Origin: Phycisphaerae bacterium
GTDB taxonomy: Bacteria; Planctomycetota; Phycisphaerae; UBA1845; Fen-1342
Direction of reading: 5' to 3'
Assembly: GCA_028277645.1 (NCBI GenBank)
Contig: JANQFV010000003.1
Location: 186,001-250,000, forward strand
Length of the DNA stretch: 64,000 bases
The translations under genes were made by a program, and so were the position numbers. Positions 50,846-60,248 of the stretch are shown piece after piece; positions within the stretch are counted from its first letter, which is position 1, and every line of letters starts with the position of its first letter. The notes under the pieces were generated by a model, which worked only from the letters and a program-made list of their open reading frames with translations, searched no databases and had not been told where the DNA came from.

Positions 50846-52177
50846 ATGCGCGTCGCTGTTGGACAGGCTCCGGGGGTGAAGCTCGCGGATTGGCGTGGCT
50901 CGCTGCAACTGCTCGACGACCTGATCGCGCGGGCGCATGCCGCGCGTGCCGAGCTGCTCGTGCTGCCGGAGTGCGTCTGGCCGGCGTACTGCATCGGATC
51001 GCGCGAAGCTTACTGGGCGGCGCGCGACGACGGGCTTCCAGGACCGGAGTTCCTTCTGCAACACGTGAGCAAGGCGGCGCGCGGCGCCCACCTCGCGGTG
51101 TGCGTCGGCTTCATCGCGGAACGCAACAGACAACTGCTGAACGCCGCCGCGTTTGTCAGTTCCGGCGGAGACGTCGTCGGTGAGCGATATAAGAACTTCT
51201 TGTGGGCATTTGACCGGCACTACTTCGAACCGGCGGATGAAATTGCGCCGTTCGATACTGAGTTCGGTCGCGTCGGCGTGCTCATTTGTGCCGATCTGCG
51301 CCTACCCGAAATCACAGCAACTCTGGTCGCGCGCGGTGCGCGGCTGATCGTGCAGCCTACCGCGTGGGTGAACGTGGGTACGCCGGAAGCACCGTGGAAC
51401 CCGCAGCCCGAATTCCTCGTGTCCGCACGGGCGGAGGAGTTCGGTGTGCCGGTCGCCTCGGCAAGTAAGTGGGGCCGCGAGCTAGACACTCCGTTCGTTG
51501 GTAGCAGCGTGATCTGTGACGCGGCCGGGGGCGTGCTTGCCCGTTGCGGCCCCACGTCAACAGAACTCGCGGTCGCCGACATCGAGTTGGGCCAGTCGCG
51601 ACCGCCGCAAGTCACCGCAGTGGAGCGATCGGCGTTGCTGGGCGATACACCACCCGAGCAGCCGCCACAGGACGTGCCCAATCTGCAACTGGTACTAGCA
51701 CACAACGACGAAAATGCGGCGGCAATGGGCGAGGCACCACGCCTGGTGCTGACACGTACATCAGCAAGAGCGGACTTCCAGCAGCGCGTCCACTGTACCT
51801 CGACAACGGACCACGCCACACTCAAGGTCAGCGACATTCAGATCGACGTCTTTGCAGGAGACGAAGCGAACCGCTTCGCGCCGCTGCGCGCCGCCGCCTT
51901 GCGCGGCACGCACGTCGCGCTGTGTTTTGGGGACGATGCGGACGACACCCAGGCACGTGCCCGGGCGCTGGAAAACCGAATCTACGTGATCCTGCACCGT
52001 TCACAGGGTGTGACGGTCATCGCCCCATCCGGAAGCGTGATAACAGCGCTACACTGGCCGTCAACGCCTACACCGGCTCACACCGTTAGTCTGGAGTGCA
52101 GCGTGGCGGCGCAGAAGGAAGTCGCGTGGCAAACACACATGCTCGCCGATCGCCGTCCCCGGCACTACGAATTCTGA
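50846..52177 (+). CDS. Carbon-nitrogen hydrolase (nitrilase superfamily), two-domain
   Basis: 443 residues. The first half is a full nitrilase fold with the Glu-Lys-Cys triad: Glu42 (VLPECVWP), Lys116 (GERYKNFLW) and Cys148 (GVLICADLRLPE). Such enzymes hydrolyse nitriles, amides or N-carbamoyl groups. From residue 270 on a second part begins that looks like a decayed copy of the same fold (VSDIQIDVFAGDEANRFAPLRAAALRGTHVALCFGDD), without a visible triad. ATG 50846 has no strong Shine-Dalgarno. Substrate unknown; no biosynthetic partner is adjacent. Confidence 0.8.
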   Translation: MRVAVGQAPGVKLADWRGSLQLLDDLIARAHAARAELLVLPECVWPAYCIGSREAYWAARDDGLPGPEFLLQHVSKAARGAHLAVCVGFIAERNRQLLNAAAFVSSGGDVVGERYKNFLWAFDRHYFEPADEIAPFDTEFGRVGVLICADLRLPEITATLVARGARLIVQPTAWVNVGTPEAPWNPQPEFLVSARAEEFGVPVASASKWGRELDTPFVGSSVICDAAGGVLARCGPTSTELAVADIELGQSRPPQVTAVERSALLGDTPPEQPPQDVPNLQLVLAHNDENAAAMGEAPRLVLTRTSARADFQQRVHCTSTTDHATLKVSDIQIDVFAGDEANRFAPLRAAALRGTHVALCFGDDADDTQARARALENRIYVILHRSQGVTVIAPSGSVITALHWPSTPTPAHTVSLECSVAAQKEVAWQTHMLADRRPRHYEF

Positions 52178-52197
52178 CTGCGCGCAACGGAGCGCGG

Positions 52198-53874
52198 TCA
52201 TTCCGCCCGGTACGGCTGGTCCTTCTCGTAGATCACCAGACGCGCCTGGTATTTCTCCATCGCGGCAGTGTTCTGCGCGGTGCGCGCACGATTGATGGCG
52301 ACCTTGATCCACTTGCGGGCCTCTTCGAAGTTCCCGTTTTCGGCGTACGCGGCTGCGAGCGTATCGAGCATGCGCGGATCGCTGTAGTTGCTGGCACGAG
52401 CCACGTCGTCTGCAATCCGCAGCGCAGCAGCACCGTTGCGAATCGCGTCATCGGGACACGTCGCGAATAGCCATGCCCGCGCGTTCGCCAATTCGACGGA
52501 CTGGGGAACCGCCTGCCCGGCGTCTCGGAGCACGGCCCGCGCCGCTACGTAGTTCTTCTCGATGTACTCAATCTCAAACAATGCCAGGTAGGCCGTTGCC
52601 AGTGTCGGGGCGATCTCCGTCGCTTTCTGCAATTGTTCGCGGGCTCGATCCGTGTCACCAGAGCGGTACAACTCAATCCCGTACATGTGTCGTGCCTGGG
52701 CGAGATTGGGCTCTACGCGTACGGCGCGGTCGAGCAGTGCAAGCACCTCGTCTGACAGTCCGGCCCGTTGGTGTAACTCCGCCAGTTCACAGATCTGCAC
52801 TCCGTCGTCGGGCACGTGTTCGCGCGCCGCCGCCAAGCGGGTCAGCGCAGCCTCACGCTCATTGCGACCGAGCCTGGTAACCACAAACCCCTTGAGCGCT
52901 TCAGCATGAACCGGCTCGGCATCGAGCACCTCGCCCAGCAGACGATACGCCTCATCCACCTCGCTCTCCAGCATCAACACACCGGCCAACTCATACTTGG
53001 CATCGACCGCGTCCGGATGCTCGCTGATCACGGCGCGTAACTCGCGCACGGCTTCGTCCATCTTGCCCTGCATGGCCAGGAGACGCCCCTTGGCGGTGCG
53101 CGAGATCACGCCATTGCCGTCGACAGCGGCCGCGTCCCGGATCATCACCTCCGCTTGCTCGAAATTGCCGGAGCGCGCGACACCGTACGCCTCGTCGACA
53201 ACGGCTTGCGGATCGAGGCCACGCGCCCGCAGGATCGTCTCAAAACGGTCCTGGCTCAGGACTACGTCATCGGGACGTTGCGAGAGCTGACGATGCTCGG
53301 CGGCGCGGGCCGCATCGCCGGTAGCCTCCAGCACGCGTGCCAGGCGCCGGTGGGCAGGCTCGTAGGATGGATCGAGCTCAAGCGCACGCCGATACGACTC
53401 GACAGCCTCCGTGAACAGCTCGGCTCTCTCCTGCGCGAGCGCCAGGCTGTACCACATCACGAATTCTCGCGGACGCAGCTCGGCACCGCGCTGGAGACAC
53501 TGCACCGCGGCCTCCGGAAAGCCCTGAACGTAGTAGAGAGCCCCCAGCTCGGCAGCGCGAAGCGGGTCATCCGGCGACGACTGTGCGGCCTGCCGCGCTG
53601 CACCGATCTTCATCTGGAGGCTGAGCGGCAACTCTGTCAGATCGACGTCGGGGAACTCGGTAGACGCCGTCCCGGCGGTATCTCGTTCTGCCACAAGCGG
53701 CTGCGGTGCGCTCGGGGACGTGGCGGAACCGCCTTCAGGGGCGGCTGGTGTCTCGCTCTCCTGCGATTGCTCGGGCGGGCTTGCGCTGTCGCAACCCGGA
53801 TTGAGAAACAAGGCCAGCGCGACGAGCGCACCGGTGACCGCGTACGTGCTGTTAAAGCGTGCGTTCATGTTCAT
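52198..53874 (-). CDS. TPR-repeat lipoprotein
   Basis: 558 residues. A signal peptide with lipobox-like LFLNPGC leads to a low-complexity Pro/Ser/Glu-rich linker (to about residue 75), then at least ten tetratricopeptide repeats (for example ALYYVQGFPEAAVQCLQRGAEL, ALAQERAELFTEAVESYRRALEL, RLLGEVLDAEPVHAEALKG, LYRSGDTDRAREQLQKATEI). TPR proteins act as protein-protein scaffolds; this one would sit in the periplasm or on the outer membrane. Paired start codons at 53874 and 53868. It lies 115 bp downstream of the VWA gene in the same direction, similar to BatB/BatE-type arrangements, and may work with it. Confidence 0.85.
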   Translation of the reverse strand: MNMNARFNSTYAVTGALVALALFLNPGCDSASPPEQSQESETPAAPEGGSATSPSAPQPLVAERDTAGTASTEFPDVDLTELPLSLQMKIGAARQAAQSSPDDPLRAAELGALYYVQGFPEAAVQCLQRGAELRPREFVMWYSLALAQERAELFTEAVESYRRALELDPSYEPAHRRLARVLEATGDAARAAEHRQLSQRPDDVVLSQDRFETILRARGLDPQAVVDEAYGVARSGNFEQAEVMIRDAAAVDGNGVISRTAKGRLLAMQGKMDEAVRELRAVISEHPDAVDAKYELAGVLMLESEVDEAYRLLGEVLDAEPVHAEALKGFVVTRLGRNEREAALTRLAAAREHVPDDGVQICELAELHQRAGLSDEVLALLDRAVRVEPNLAQARHMYGIELYRSGDTDRAREQLQKATEIAPTLATAYLALFEIEYIEKNYVAARAVLRDAGQAVPQSVELANARAWLFATCPDDAIRNGAAALRIADDVARASNYSDPRMLDTLAAAYAENGNFEEARKWIKVAINRARTAQNTAAMEKYQARLVIYEKDQPYRAE

Positions 53875-53989
53875 CGACCTGTCAGAGCAGTTTTCTTCGA
53901 GACTGGCTCTAGCGCCACCGCGTCCGTACGGCGCCGCTAAGACCGCAGCATACGGTCCGCTATCGACATCGACAACGCCGATCGATCAG

Positions 53990-56374
53990 TCACGGCAGCC
54001 CCCAACGTTTTCGGAACACCCATTCCAGGGCGAATAACGCAACCAGCCACACGTAGAGCCCCCAGGGATCGCGCGTGACCACATCGTAGCGCACCACTCG
54101 TTCGACGCGCCGCCGGTCATCGACCTCAGCCAGCGCCTGCAATACGCCCGGCAGCTCAGCGAGCGTTACACCCAGCCCGCCAACGTGTTGCGTCCGAATC
54201 GCCGCGGCAAGCAGCAGGTCGGGGTCCGCGGTCGGCGGACGGCGTTCGAGGTCGATATCGACAACTTCGAAGCGCCCCGTGGCAGTTAGTGTGGCAGTCG
54301 TGCCGTCGGTTGCAGGCACAGAGAACTCCAGTTCGTGGATCCCGGGCAACACCAGTTCGGGCGGCGTATCGGCAGGTGGATACTCGGCCAGCCAGCGACC
54401 GTGTCTACGGCGAACTGTGAGTTGCACCACCTGCGTTTCATCACCGCGCGGCCGGACGGTGAGCGTCGGTGCTCCCCAATTATCGTCGTCGCTTGGGGCA
54501 CCGGTCACGTCGGCCGTAATCGCGACACTCCTGCGACCGCTTTGGAGCGCGTGGAGTGCGTAGGTATGTCGATCCGAGATGACCCACGCCCGTGGGCGCC
54601 GGTTGGCCAGCCATACGACCGTCTGCCGCCAAAAGCGTTCGTGGACATCACGCCCCGCATCAGATGCAAGCGCCCACGGCCACGTCTGTCGCAGTCCCAG
54701 CGCAACGACCCGCCCGCGACCGGCTTCGTGTCCGACAACCAAGGAACGTTCGACGTCATCAGAGACAAGCACTGCCGCCGCCGGTCTCGGCGTGCCGAGT
54801 GACTCGCCGGCCAGCCGCGGAAGGCTACTCCAGACGGCATCGCCGATACCGGCCAGAATGGGATGGCGTTGGCCGGTGCGGGTCGGCAGGCAGGCAAACT
54901 CCCCAAGACTCTCGGGCACGTCATCGATCGACGCGGGGAGGATCGCGCGCAACGGCTCCAATCCAGGATCATCGGTCAATGTTTGCAGTCCGGATGTGTA
55001 GACCAGCAACCCCGCACCGCGCTCTACGACAGCAGTCCGCAGCGAGTTCCAGGCCACGTCCGGCAGCCACGTCCAGACATCGTCGAGGATGATGACGTCC
55101 ACGCCGCTCCAGATTGCATCGAGCGCGGCGCCGGTCGGCGGTGTGTCGAACAACATCGCCTGCGTGACTTCAAGCTGCGGATCGCCGCGCAGCACGCGCA
55201 CGACGGCGCCGGTTTCGGTCCGCGGGACGCGGACCATCTGCAGGACACGAATCACATCATCCACCGCCTCGACCACGGTCGAGACCTCGGCACTGCGCGG
55301 TCCGCCCGAGCCATGCCAGTACGCGCGAGCTGTCAGGCGATGCGCCCCCGGTGCCGGCGGTGTCGTCGTGAAGGTGGATCGGAAGACCCCGGTGTCAACA
55401 TCAATCTGTGGCGTCGTGTGCCCGACGCGTTCGCCGTTCCACAGCAAGTCAATCTGAAGCTCCGGCACGGCACCGTCGTTGACTCGACCGACTACTGGCA
55501 CGCGCAGCATCTCGCGGTACGGCGCCTTGGCCGGTACAACCAGCGGGTCAAGTTGAAGCATGTCGTCCGGCGTCGACGCCGCGCCGACGCTAACGGTCAA
55601 CAGGCGCACGTCTGCATCAGCGAGCGCGGCGGCGGCCGCCAGCACCTCGACGGCATCGGCCGTATTCTCGGCACCGTCGCTGATCAGCAGCACTCCGGTC
55701 GGCGGCGTACCGTTTGCAGCGCGCATCCGCGATGCCGCGCGAAGTGCTCCCGCAATCGCCGTTAATGGTTCTTCCTGCCCCGCGCGCCAGTCTTTCAGCG
55801 GACGCAAATCGGAGCCGATTGCGTGAACACGCACTTCGTAGCGCTCCGCGATCTGCGCGCGAAGGTTCGTAGTTGCACGCAGCGTCCGCGCGAGTCGTTC
55901 CGCACGCGTTGATGGCTGTTGCGCCGACGCATCATCATCGTTCGCATCGCTCAATTCCATCGACGCGCTGTGATCGATCAGCACTACGAGCAACGGGCGT
56001 TCATAATCGAAGTGGGTCTGATCCCACGCCGGGCGCGCCAGCAGCATCAATACCGCAAACCACGCAGCGGTTCGAACAGCCAGTAGCACCAGTCGCCGCT
56101 CCGCGGACAGTGAGACGCCCTGCCGACGCAGCAACTCCCAAATCAGCCAGGCCCCGCCGGCAACCGCACACAATGCGAGCAGGATATGTGCATCCGCCTC
56201 CCCAATCCAAAGCATGAGACTGGCAAAGACCAGCGTGGATGTCAGCGTCAGCCCAACCGCGGCAACACGGTGCGTCGCCTGACGCGAGCGCACGGCCGCC
56301 ACCAATGCTGCTGAGACCACCAGGCCCGCCGCAAGCCAGGCCGGCGACACGATCAGGAGGTTCGCGAGGATCAC
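53990..56374 (-). CDS. Membrane protein with von Willebrand A (BatA/B-like) domain
   Basis: 794 residues. Three N-terminal membrane helices precede a von Willebrand A domain with the metal site motif DHSAS (residue about 133) and a later Thr/Asp pair (LLISDGAEN). Next come an Ig-like part, a glutamine-amidotransferase-like domain (DVIILDDVWTWLP, LLVYTSGLQTL), and one C-terminal membrane helix (WGLYVWLVALFALEWVF). The same architecture occurs in many planctomycete VWA proteins with unknown function. It begins with ATG 56374 and is followed by the TPR lipoprotein gene. Confidence 0.8.
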   Translation of the reverse strand: MILANLLIVSPAWLAAGLVVSAALVAAVRSRQATHRVAAVGLTLTSTLVFASLMLWIGEADAHILLALCAVAGGAWLIWELLRRQGVSLSAERRLVLLAVRTAAWFAVLMLLARPAWDQTHFDYERPLLVVLIDHSASMELSDANDDDASAQQPSTRAERLARTLRATTNLRAQIAERYEVRVHAIGSDLRPLKDWRAGQEEPLTAIAGALRAASRMRAANGTPPTGVLLISDGAENTADAVEVLAAAAALADADVRLLTVSVGAASTPDDMLQLDPLVVPAKAPYREMLRVPVVGRVNDGAVPELQIDLLWNGERVGHTTPQIDVDTGVFRSTFTTTPPAPGAHRLTARAYWHGSGGPRSAEVSTVVEAVDDVIRVLQMVRVPRTETGAVVRVLRGDPQLEVTQAMLFDTPPTGAALDAIWSGVDVIILDDVWTWLPDVAWNSLRTAVVERGAGLLVYTSGLQTLTDDPGLEPLRAILPASIDDVPESLGEFACLPTRTGQRHPILAGIGDAVWSSLPRLAGESLGTPRPAAAVLVSDDVERSLVVGHEAGRGRVVALGLRQTWPWALASDAGRDVHERFWRQTVVWLANRRPRAWVISDRHTYALHALQSGRRSVAITADVTGAPSDDDNWGAPTLTVRPRGDETQVVQLTVRRRHGRWLAEYPPADTPPELVLPGIHELEFSVPATDGTTATLTATGRFEVVDIDLERRPPTADPDLLLAAAIRTQHVGGLGVTLAELPGVLQALAEVDDRRRVERVVRYDVVTRDPWGLYVWLVALFALEWVFRKRWGLP

Positions 56375-56468
56375 GCTGACTCCGCTACCGCAACGGCACT
56401 GGAACCGTTACGGCGCGCAGTGTACCCGACGTCGTGCGGTAGCGCTATGAGCACGAAGAGACAGTCAC

Positions 56469-57434
56469 TCAGGCGTCCGGCTCGATCATCGTTCCGTCAC
56501 GACCAGCGAGCGCCTCAGCCATGTGCTCGATGTCGCAAATCAGGACGCGCGCCGAACCCCGCTCACAATCACGCAAAAACTCGATCGCCGCCTCGATCTT
56601 CGGCCCCATCGAGCCGGGGGGAAACTGCCCATCGCCGAGGTGCTGCTGCGCCTCGGAAACGGACATTCTCGCCAGCGGTTGCTCGTTCGGCTCGCCGAAA
56701 TTGATCGAGACGCGCTCGACGCTGGTGACAATCAGAAAGATCGGAGCATCGAGCGTGCGACCGAGCAGTGCAGCCGTACGGTCCTTGTCGATGACGGCCT
56801 CGACTCCCTGCCAAGCGCCATCGGCATTCCGCGCAACGGGGACACCACCGCCGCCGGCTGCCACGAGGAGCTCCCCGCCCGCGACGAGCCGGCGGATGAA
56901 ACCCTCTTCGATGATACGCTGCGGGGCCGGTGACGGGACGACGCGGCGGAAACCCTGGTCGGGAACCTCAATCATCTGCCAGCCTTCATCGCGCTGGAGG
57001 TGCTCCGCCTCTTCGCGCGGATAGAAGCCGCCGATGGGCTTGGTCGGATTCTGGAACGCCGGATCGTCGCGGTCGACCTCGACGCTGGTGACGACGGCGG
57101 TCATGCGGCGATCGACGTCACGCTCGCGCAGCATGTTGTTCATGCACTGCGCGATCATGTAGCCCATGCCACCCTGCGTATGCGCGCCGCAGATGTGCAG
57201 CGGGAGGCGGTAGAGCTCGTGCGCGGCCAGTTCGACGCGGCGCAGGACGTTGCCGACCTGTGGGCCGTTGCCGTGCGTGACGATGAGTTGATACCCCTCA
57301 GCCACCAGTCCAGCCAGGTGCTGGGCCGTGTAGTTGGTGTTCTCGAACTGCTCGGGGACGTCGCCGCGTTGCTCCGGGCGCGAAATCGCGTTTCCGCCCA
57401 GGGCTACGACGATCAGGTTCTCTCGGTAATACAT
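56469..57434 (-). CDS. arcC: Carbamate kinase (ArcC)
   Basis: 321 residues. ArcC transfers phosphate between ATP and carbamate, and usually makes ATP from carbamoyl phosphate in arginine or purine catabolism. Motifs: VVALGGNAISRP, LIVTHGNGPQVGN, LVAAGGGGVPV and AVIDKDRTAALL. No arcA, argF or other catabolic partner is adjacent, so the source of carbamoyl phosphate is unclear. There is no Shine-Dalgarno; a TATACT box 10 bases before the ATG would make the transcript almost leaderless. The gene is divergent from the zinc-ribbon gene. Confidence 0.93.
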   Translation of the reverse strand: MYYRENLIVVALGGNAISRPEQRGDVPEQFENTNYTAQHLAGLVAEGYQLIVTHGNGPQVGNVLRRVELAAHELYRLPLHICGAHTQGGMGYMIAQCMNNMLRERDVDRRMTAVVTSVEVDRDDPAFQNPTKPIGGFYPREEAEHLQRDEGWQMIEVPDQGFRRVVPSPAPQRIIEEGFIRRLVAGGELLVAAGGGGVPVARNADGAWQGVEAVIDKDRTAALLGRTLDAPIFLIVTSVERVSINFGEPNEQPLARMSVSEAQQHLGDGQFPPGSMGPKIEAAIEFLRDCERGSARVLICDIEHMAEALAGRDGTMIEPDA

Positions 57435-57554
57435 GATTTCACTGAGTATAAGCCAGACCGCAGTTTTCTCCTATCGGTCATGAGTACCGCGAGAACATAG
57501 CCGTATGAATCGAATCGCGTGCAGCCGGTGTCTCGCGCTGGGTATCGGCCCTGC

Positions 57555-57560
57555 TATACT
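57555..57560 (+). promoter_or_regulatory. Extended -10 promoter of the zinc-ribbon gene
   Basis: TGCTATACT (57552-57560) is an extended -10 element. No good -35 is visible. It would give a leader of about 13 nt with GAGG before ATG 57580. Confidence 0.5.
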
Positions 57561-57579
57561 TCCGTGTCACGAGGATTCC

Positions 57580-58473
57580 ATGAACGCCGCGCGACCAGAC
57601 GATCACGAGAATGTTGATGCTCTGGAACGGCTCAATCAGGCCACGCCGCGAGATCCTCTGCCGCCGGCGCCCACGGACAGCGCGACCGAGGATGCGGAGA
57701 ACGCGGATCCGTTCCCTGCCGTCACGGATCGGCCGGCGACTTCGGATGCGTGGCTGACGCGCGGTCCGTCGCAGCCCGCACCGGACAGCCCAACCACTGC
57801 GAACATCGACCCGACGCGCTACCGCTGTCTGGAGTGCGGCTACCCATTGCCGAACGTCCGCAAGCCGCGTTGCCCGGAATGCGGCCGCCGGTTCGATCGC
57901 AAAGCGCTGGCGCACTGGTACTCGGGGGCCGAGCAGGCCATCATCGACCGGGTCATCTGGCTTTGTGCGACGAGTCTTTTCCTGCGACTGCTGGTCATGC
58001 CGGACTTCGCCGGACTTTCGCAGATCGGCTCGGCGATCGTGTGCGTGCTCGCGACGTGGCAACTGCTCACCACGCGCGCCGGCACTCTGGGCGGATACTT
58101 CGCGACAGCTGCGGCCATCGCGGCGCTCGCGTCACTGGGCCTGTACTTCCGTCCGACGCTGCTGCCGCACTATACATTCGATATAACGGCGGGCTGCCTG
58201 CTGCTGCTGGCGGTGCTTCACGCGCCAACCGGCGGTACGGTCGCGGGGCAGAGTGGCACGCGCGTCCTGGCCCTGCTGATGCTCTTCGCCACACCGCTGT
58301 TCGCTGTTGCGTGCGTACAATTGACGACCAGCATCCCGGTACCCCCACTGTTGAACACCTATCCACTGTGGACGTTTGTCGTACCGGCAACCGTGGCGTT
58401 CGTGATCTGGGGGTTCTGTCTCTGGACGTGCGTCACAATCCGCCGGACGCTGTTTCGGGGAGAACCGGAGTAG
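57580..58473 (+). CDS. Zinc-ribbon membrane protein, function unknown
   Basis: 297 residues from ATG 57580 (GAGG five bases upstream). A polar, Pro/Asp-rich first part leads to a zinc ribbon (RCLECGYPLPNVRKPRCPECGRRF, CxxC twice), followed by five or six membrane helices. This arrangement of zinc ribbon plus helices is common among planctomycete unknown proteins. No catalytic motif. It is convergent with ahcY; a long inverted repeat sits between them. Confidence 0.75.
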   Translation: MNAARPDDHENVDALERLNQATPRDPLPPAPTDSATEDAENADPFPAVTDRPATSDAWLTRGPSQPAPDSPTTANIDPTRYRCLECGYPLPNVRKPRCPECGRRFDRKALAHWYSGAEQAIIDRVIWLCATSLFLRLLVMPDFAGLSQIGSAIVCVLATWQLLTTRAGTLGGYFATAAAIAALASLGLYFRPTLLPHYTFDITAGCLLLLAVLHAPTGGTVAGQSGTRVLALLMLFATPLFAVACVQLTTSIPVPPLLNTYPLWTFVVPATVAFVIWGFCLWTCVTIRRTLFRGEPE

Positions 58474-58484
58474 ACCGGTTGCGT

Positions 58485-58558
58485 CGCAGTGTGCCACTGC
58501 TCTTGAGCAGTGCAGTCTTTCAGGCAAGATCACTGCTGACACAGCAGTGGCACACGCG
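58485..58558. repeat. Long imperfect palindrome (REP-like) between convergent genes
   Basis: Outer arms of 13 bp pair perfectly (58489-58501 with 58543-58555; GTGTGCCACTGCT) and extend by CGC/GCG past a bulged A. Inside, AGCAGTG (58506-58512) pairs with CACTGCT (58531-58537), and TCTT pairs with AAGA in the loop. The family resembles intergenic repeats I have seen in planctomycete genomes. It lies exactly between the ends of the zinc-ribbon gene and ahcY and could also act as a bidirectional terminator. Confidence 0.7.
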
Positions 58559-58576
58559 AACATTCCTCGATCCAGC

Positions 58577-59845
58577 CTACGTTCCCTCGCCGGACGAAGC
58601 CAGGTAGATCTTCTGGGTCGACGTCAGACGGTCGATGCTGACGTCCATCGACTTCAGCTTCAGCTTGGCGACCTGCTCCTCGATCTGGTGCGGAACGTCG
58701 TGGACCTCGACGCCGAGCTTGCGGCCCTTCTTCGCAATCCACTCGGCACACAGCGCCTGCGTCGCGAAGCTCATGTCCATCACGCTGGCCGGGTGGCCTG
58801 TCGCGGCGGACAGGTTGACCAGACGGCCGTCGGCTAGCAGGAAGATGCTGCGCCGTGCGTTGATCTGGTACTCGTCGACCATCGGCCGCACGTCCTTGAT
58901 GACCTTGCGCGACAGCTTCTTGAGAGCCGGAATGTCGATCTCAATATCGAAGTGACCGCTGTTACAGACGATCGCACCATTGCGCATCTTGCGGAAGTGC
59001 TCGGCCCGCAAGACGTGCTTATTACCGGTGACGGTGACGAACACCTCGCCGATGGATGCCAGCTCGCTCATCGGCGCGACGTTGAAGCCGTCCATGACCG
59101 CCTCGAGACCCTTGAGCGGATCGACCTCGGTCACGTGTACGATCGCGCCCGCACCGCGAGCTCGCATCGCTACGCCACGGCCGCACCAGCCGTAGCCAAC
59201 GACCACGACGTGCTTGCCGGCGAGCAGGACGTCCGTCGCGCGAACGACGCCGTCAAGCGTGCTCTGGCCAGTGCCGTAGCGGTTATCGAACAGGTGCTTG
59301 GTGTCAGCATCATTCACGGCGACTACCGGGAACTTGAGGATGCCGTCATTGGCCATCGCACGCAGTCGAATCACGCCCGTGGTGGTCTCTTCCATGCTGG
59401 CGTAGATGTTCTTGGCTTCTTTCTGGCGCTTCGTATGCAGCACGTTCACCAGATCGGCGCCGTCATCCATCGTGATGTGCGGCCTGGTATCGATGACCTG
59501 GTTAAGGTGCTGGTAGAACACCTTGACGCTCTCGGCCCGGCGGGCGTAGACGCTGATGCCGAAGTCCTTGACGAGGCTAGCGGCGGTGTGGTCCTGCGTG
59601 CTGAGCGGGTTGGACGCGCACAGTGAGACCTGCGCCCCGCCCGCCTTGAGCGTGCGCATCAGGTTTGCGGTCTCAGAAGTCACGTGCATGCAGCAACCGA
59701 TAGTCAGACCGCGGAGGGGCTTCTGTTTCGCGAAGCGCTCGCGAATCAGCGTCAGCACGGGCATGTCACGGTCGGCCCACAGGATCTTCTTCTTACCGTC
59801 GGCAGCCAGCCGCAGGTCGGTCACGTCTGATTTCATCTTCGCCAT
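58577..59845 (-). CDS. ahcY: Adenosylhomocysteinase (SAHH)
   Basis: 422 residues from ATG 59845. The enzyme splits S-adenosylhomocysteine into adenosine and homocysteine, relieving inhibition of methyltransferases. Seen: CMHVTSETANLMRTL, CASNPLSTQDHTAA, the NAD site VVVGYGWCGRGVAM, DNRYGTGQSTLDG and CNSGHFDIEID, the last carrying a catalytic histidine. Its length and lack of the eukaryotic-type insert are like those of shorter bacterial SAHH. GTG 59887 would add 14 residues; ATG 59845 has AGAGGAAG upstream and is preferred. No SAH riboswitch was recognised upstream. Divergent from DUF485. Confidence 0.94.
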   Translation of the reverse strand: MAKMKSDVTDLRLAADGKKKILWADRDMPVLTLIRERFAKQKPLRGLTIGCCMHVTSETANLMRTLKAGGAQVSLCASNPLSTQDHTAASLVKDFGISVYARRAESVKVFYQHLNQVIDTRPHITMDDGADLVNVLHTKRQKEAKNIYASMEETTTGVIRLRAMANDGILKFPVVAVNDADTKHLFDNRYGTGQSTLDGVVRATDVLLAGKHVVVVGYGWCGRGVAMRARGAGAIVHVTEVDPLKGLEAVMDGFNVAPMSELASIGEVFVTVTGNKHVLRAEHFRKMRNGAIVCNSGHFDIEIDIPALKKLSRKVIKDVRPMVDEYQINARRSIFLLADGRLVNLSAATGHPASVMDMSFATQALCAEWIAKKGRKLGVEVHDVPHQIEEQVAKLKLKSMDVSIDRLTSTQKIYLASSGEGT

Positions 59846-60041
59846 GAATTCGGCTTCCTCTCTACCGGCGGCTTTCTTCGCCGCCACTCACGTTCAGTTG
59901 TTCGCGCACGATCGCCCGTGAAAAACGGGGCCGCACGCCATGCTTCCGTCGCACCGATCAGGTCACACCTGGACCTGCAAACCAGACCGGGCAGGTTAGC
60001 GAGCCATTCCGATCCCCACAAGTCGATCACGCGCGACGGCG

Positions 60042-60107
60042 CGAGCGTCGCCGAGCACGCGCTGCCCGCGGTGGTTGTCTATGTCCACCTCGCGCCGGCG
60101 ACGCTCG
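60042..60107. repeat. 12-bp inverted repeat with inner stem
   Basis: CGAGCGTCGCCG and its reverse complement flank 42 bases that themselves contain a GGTGG/CCACC stem. It sits in the middle of the divergent ahcY-symporter region. Confidence 0.55.
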
Positions 60108-60218
60108 GTCTAACCTGACGGCGCGGCGCTCTAGGGGACCTTCGGGAATTGCGTGAGCATCCCACCGTTCAAGTGGACCGCCGAAGAATAGCCACGCATG
60201 CCAGCCCGCGCGCCGGAC

Positions 60219-60248
60219 TTGCCAAACCTGACAATCCCCCCTTAATAT
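60219..60248 (+). promoter_or_regulatory. Candidate promoter of the symporter operon
   Basis: TTGCCA (60219-60224) and TAATAT (60243-60248) are 18 bp apart, upstream of the DUF485 GTG at 60322. The -35 is good, the -10 matches at four of six positions. No sigma-54-type GG-GC pair was seen. Confidence 0.45.

Noticed and set aside
59846..59960. SAH riboswitch before ahcY
   Set aside because: The leader has a small hairpin but not the conserved core I would expect for the family.
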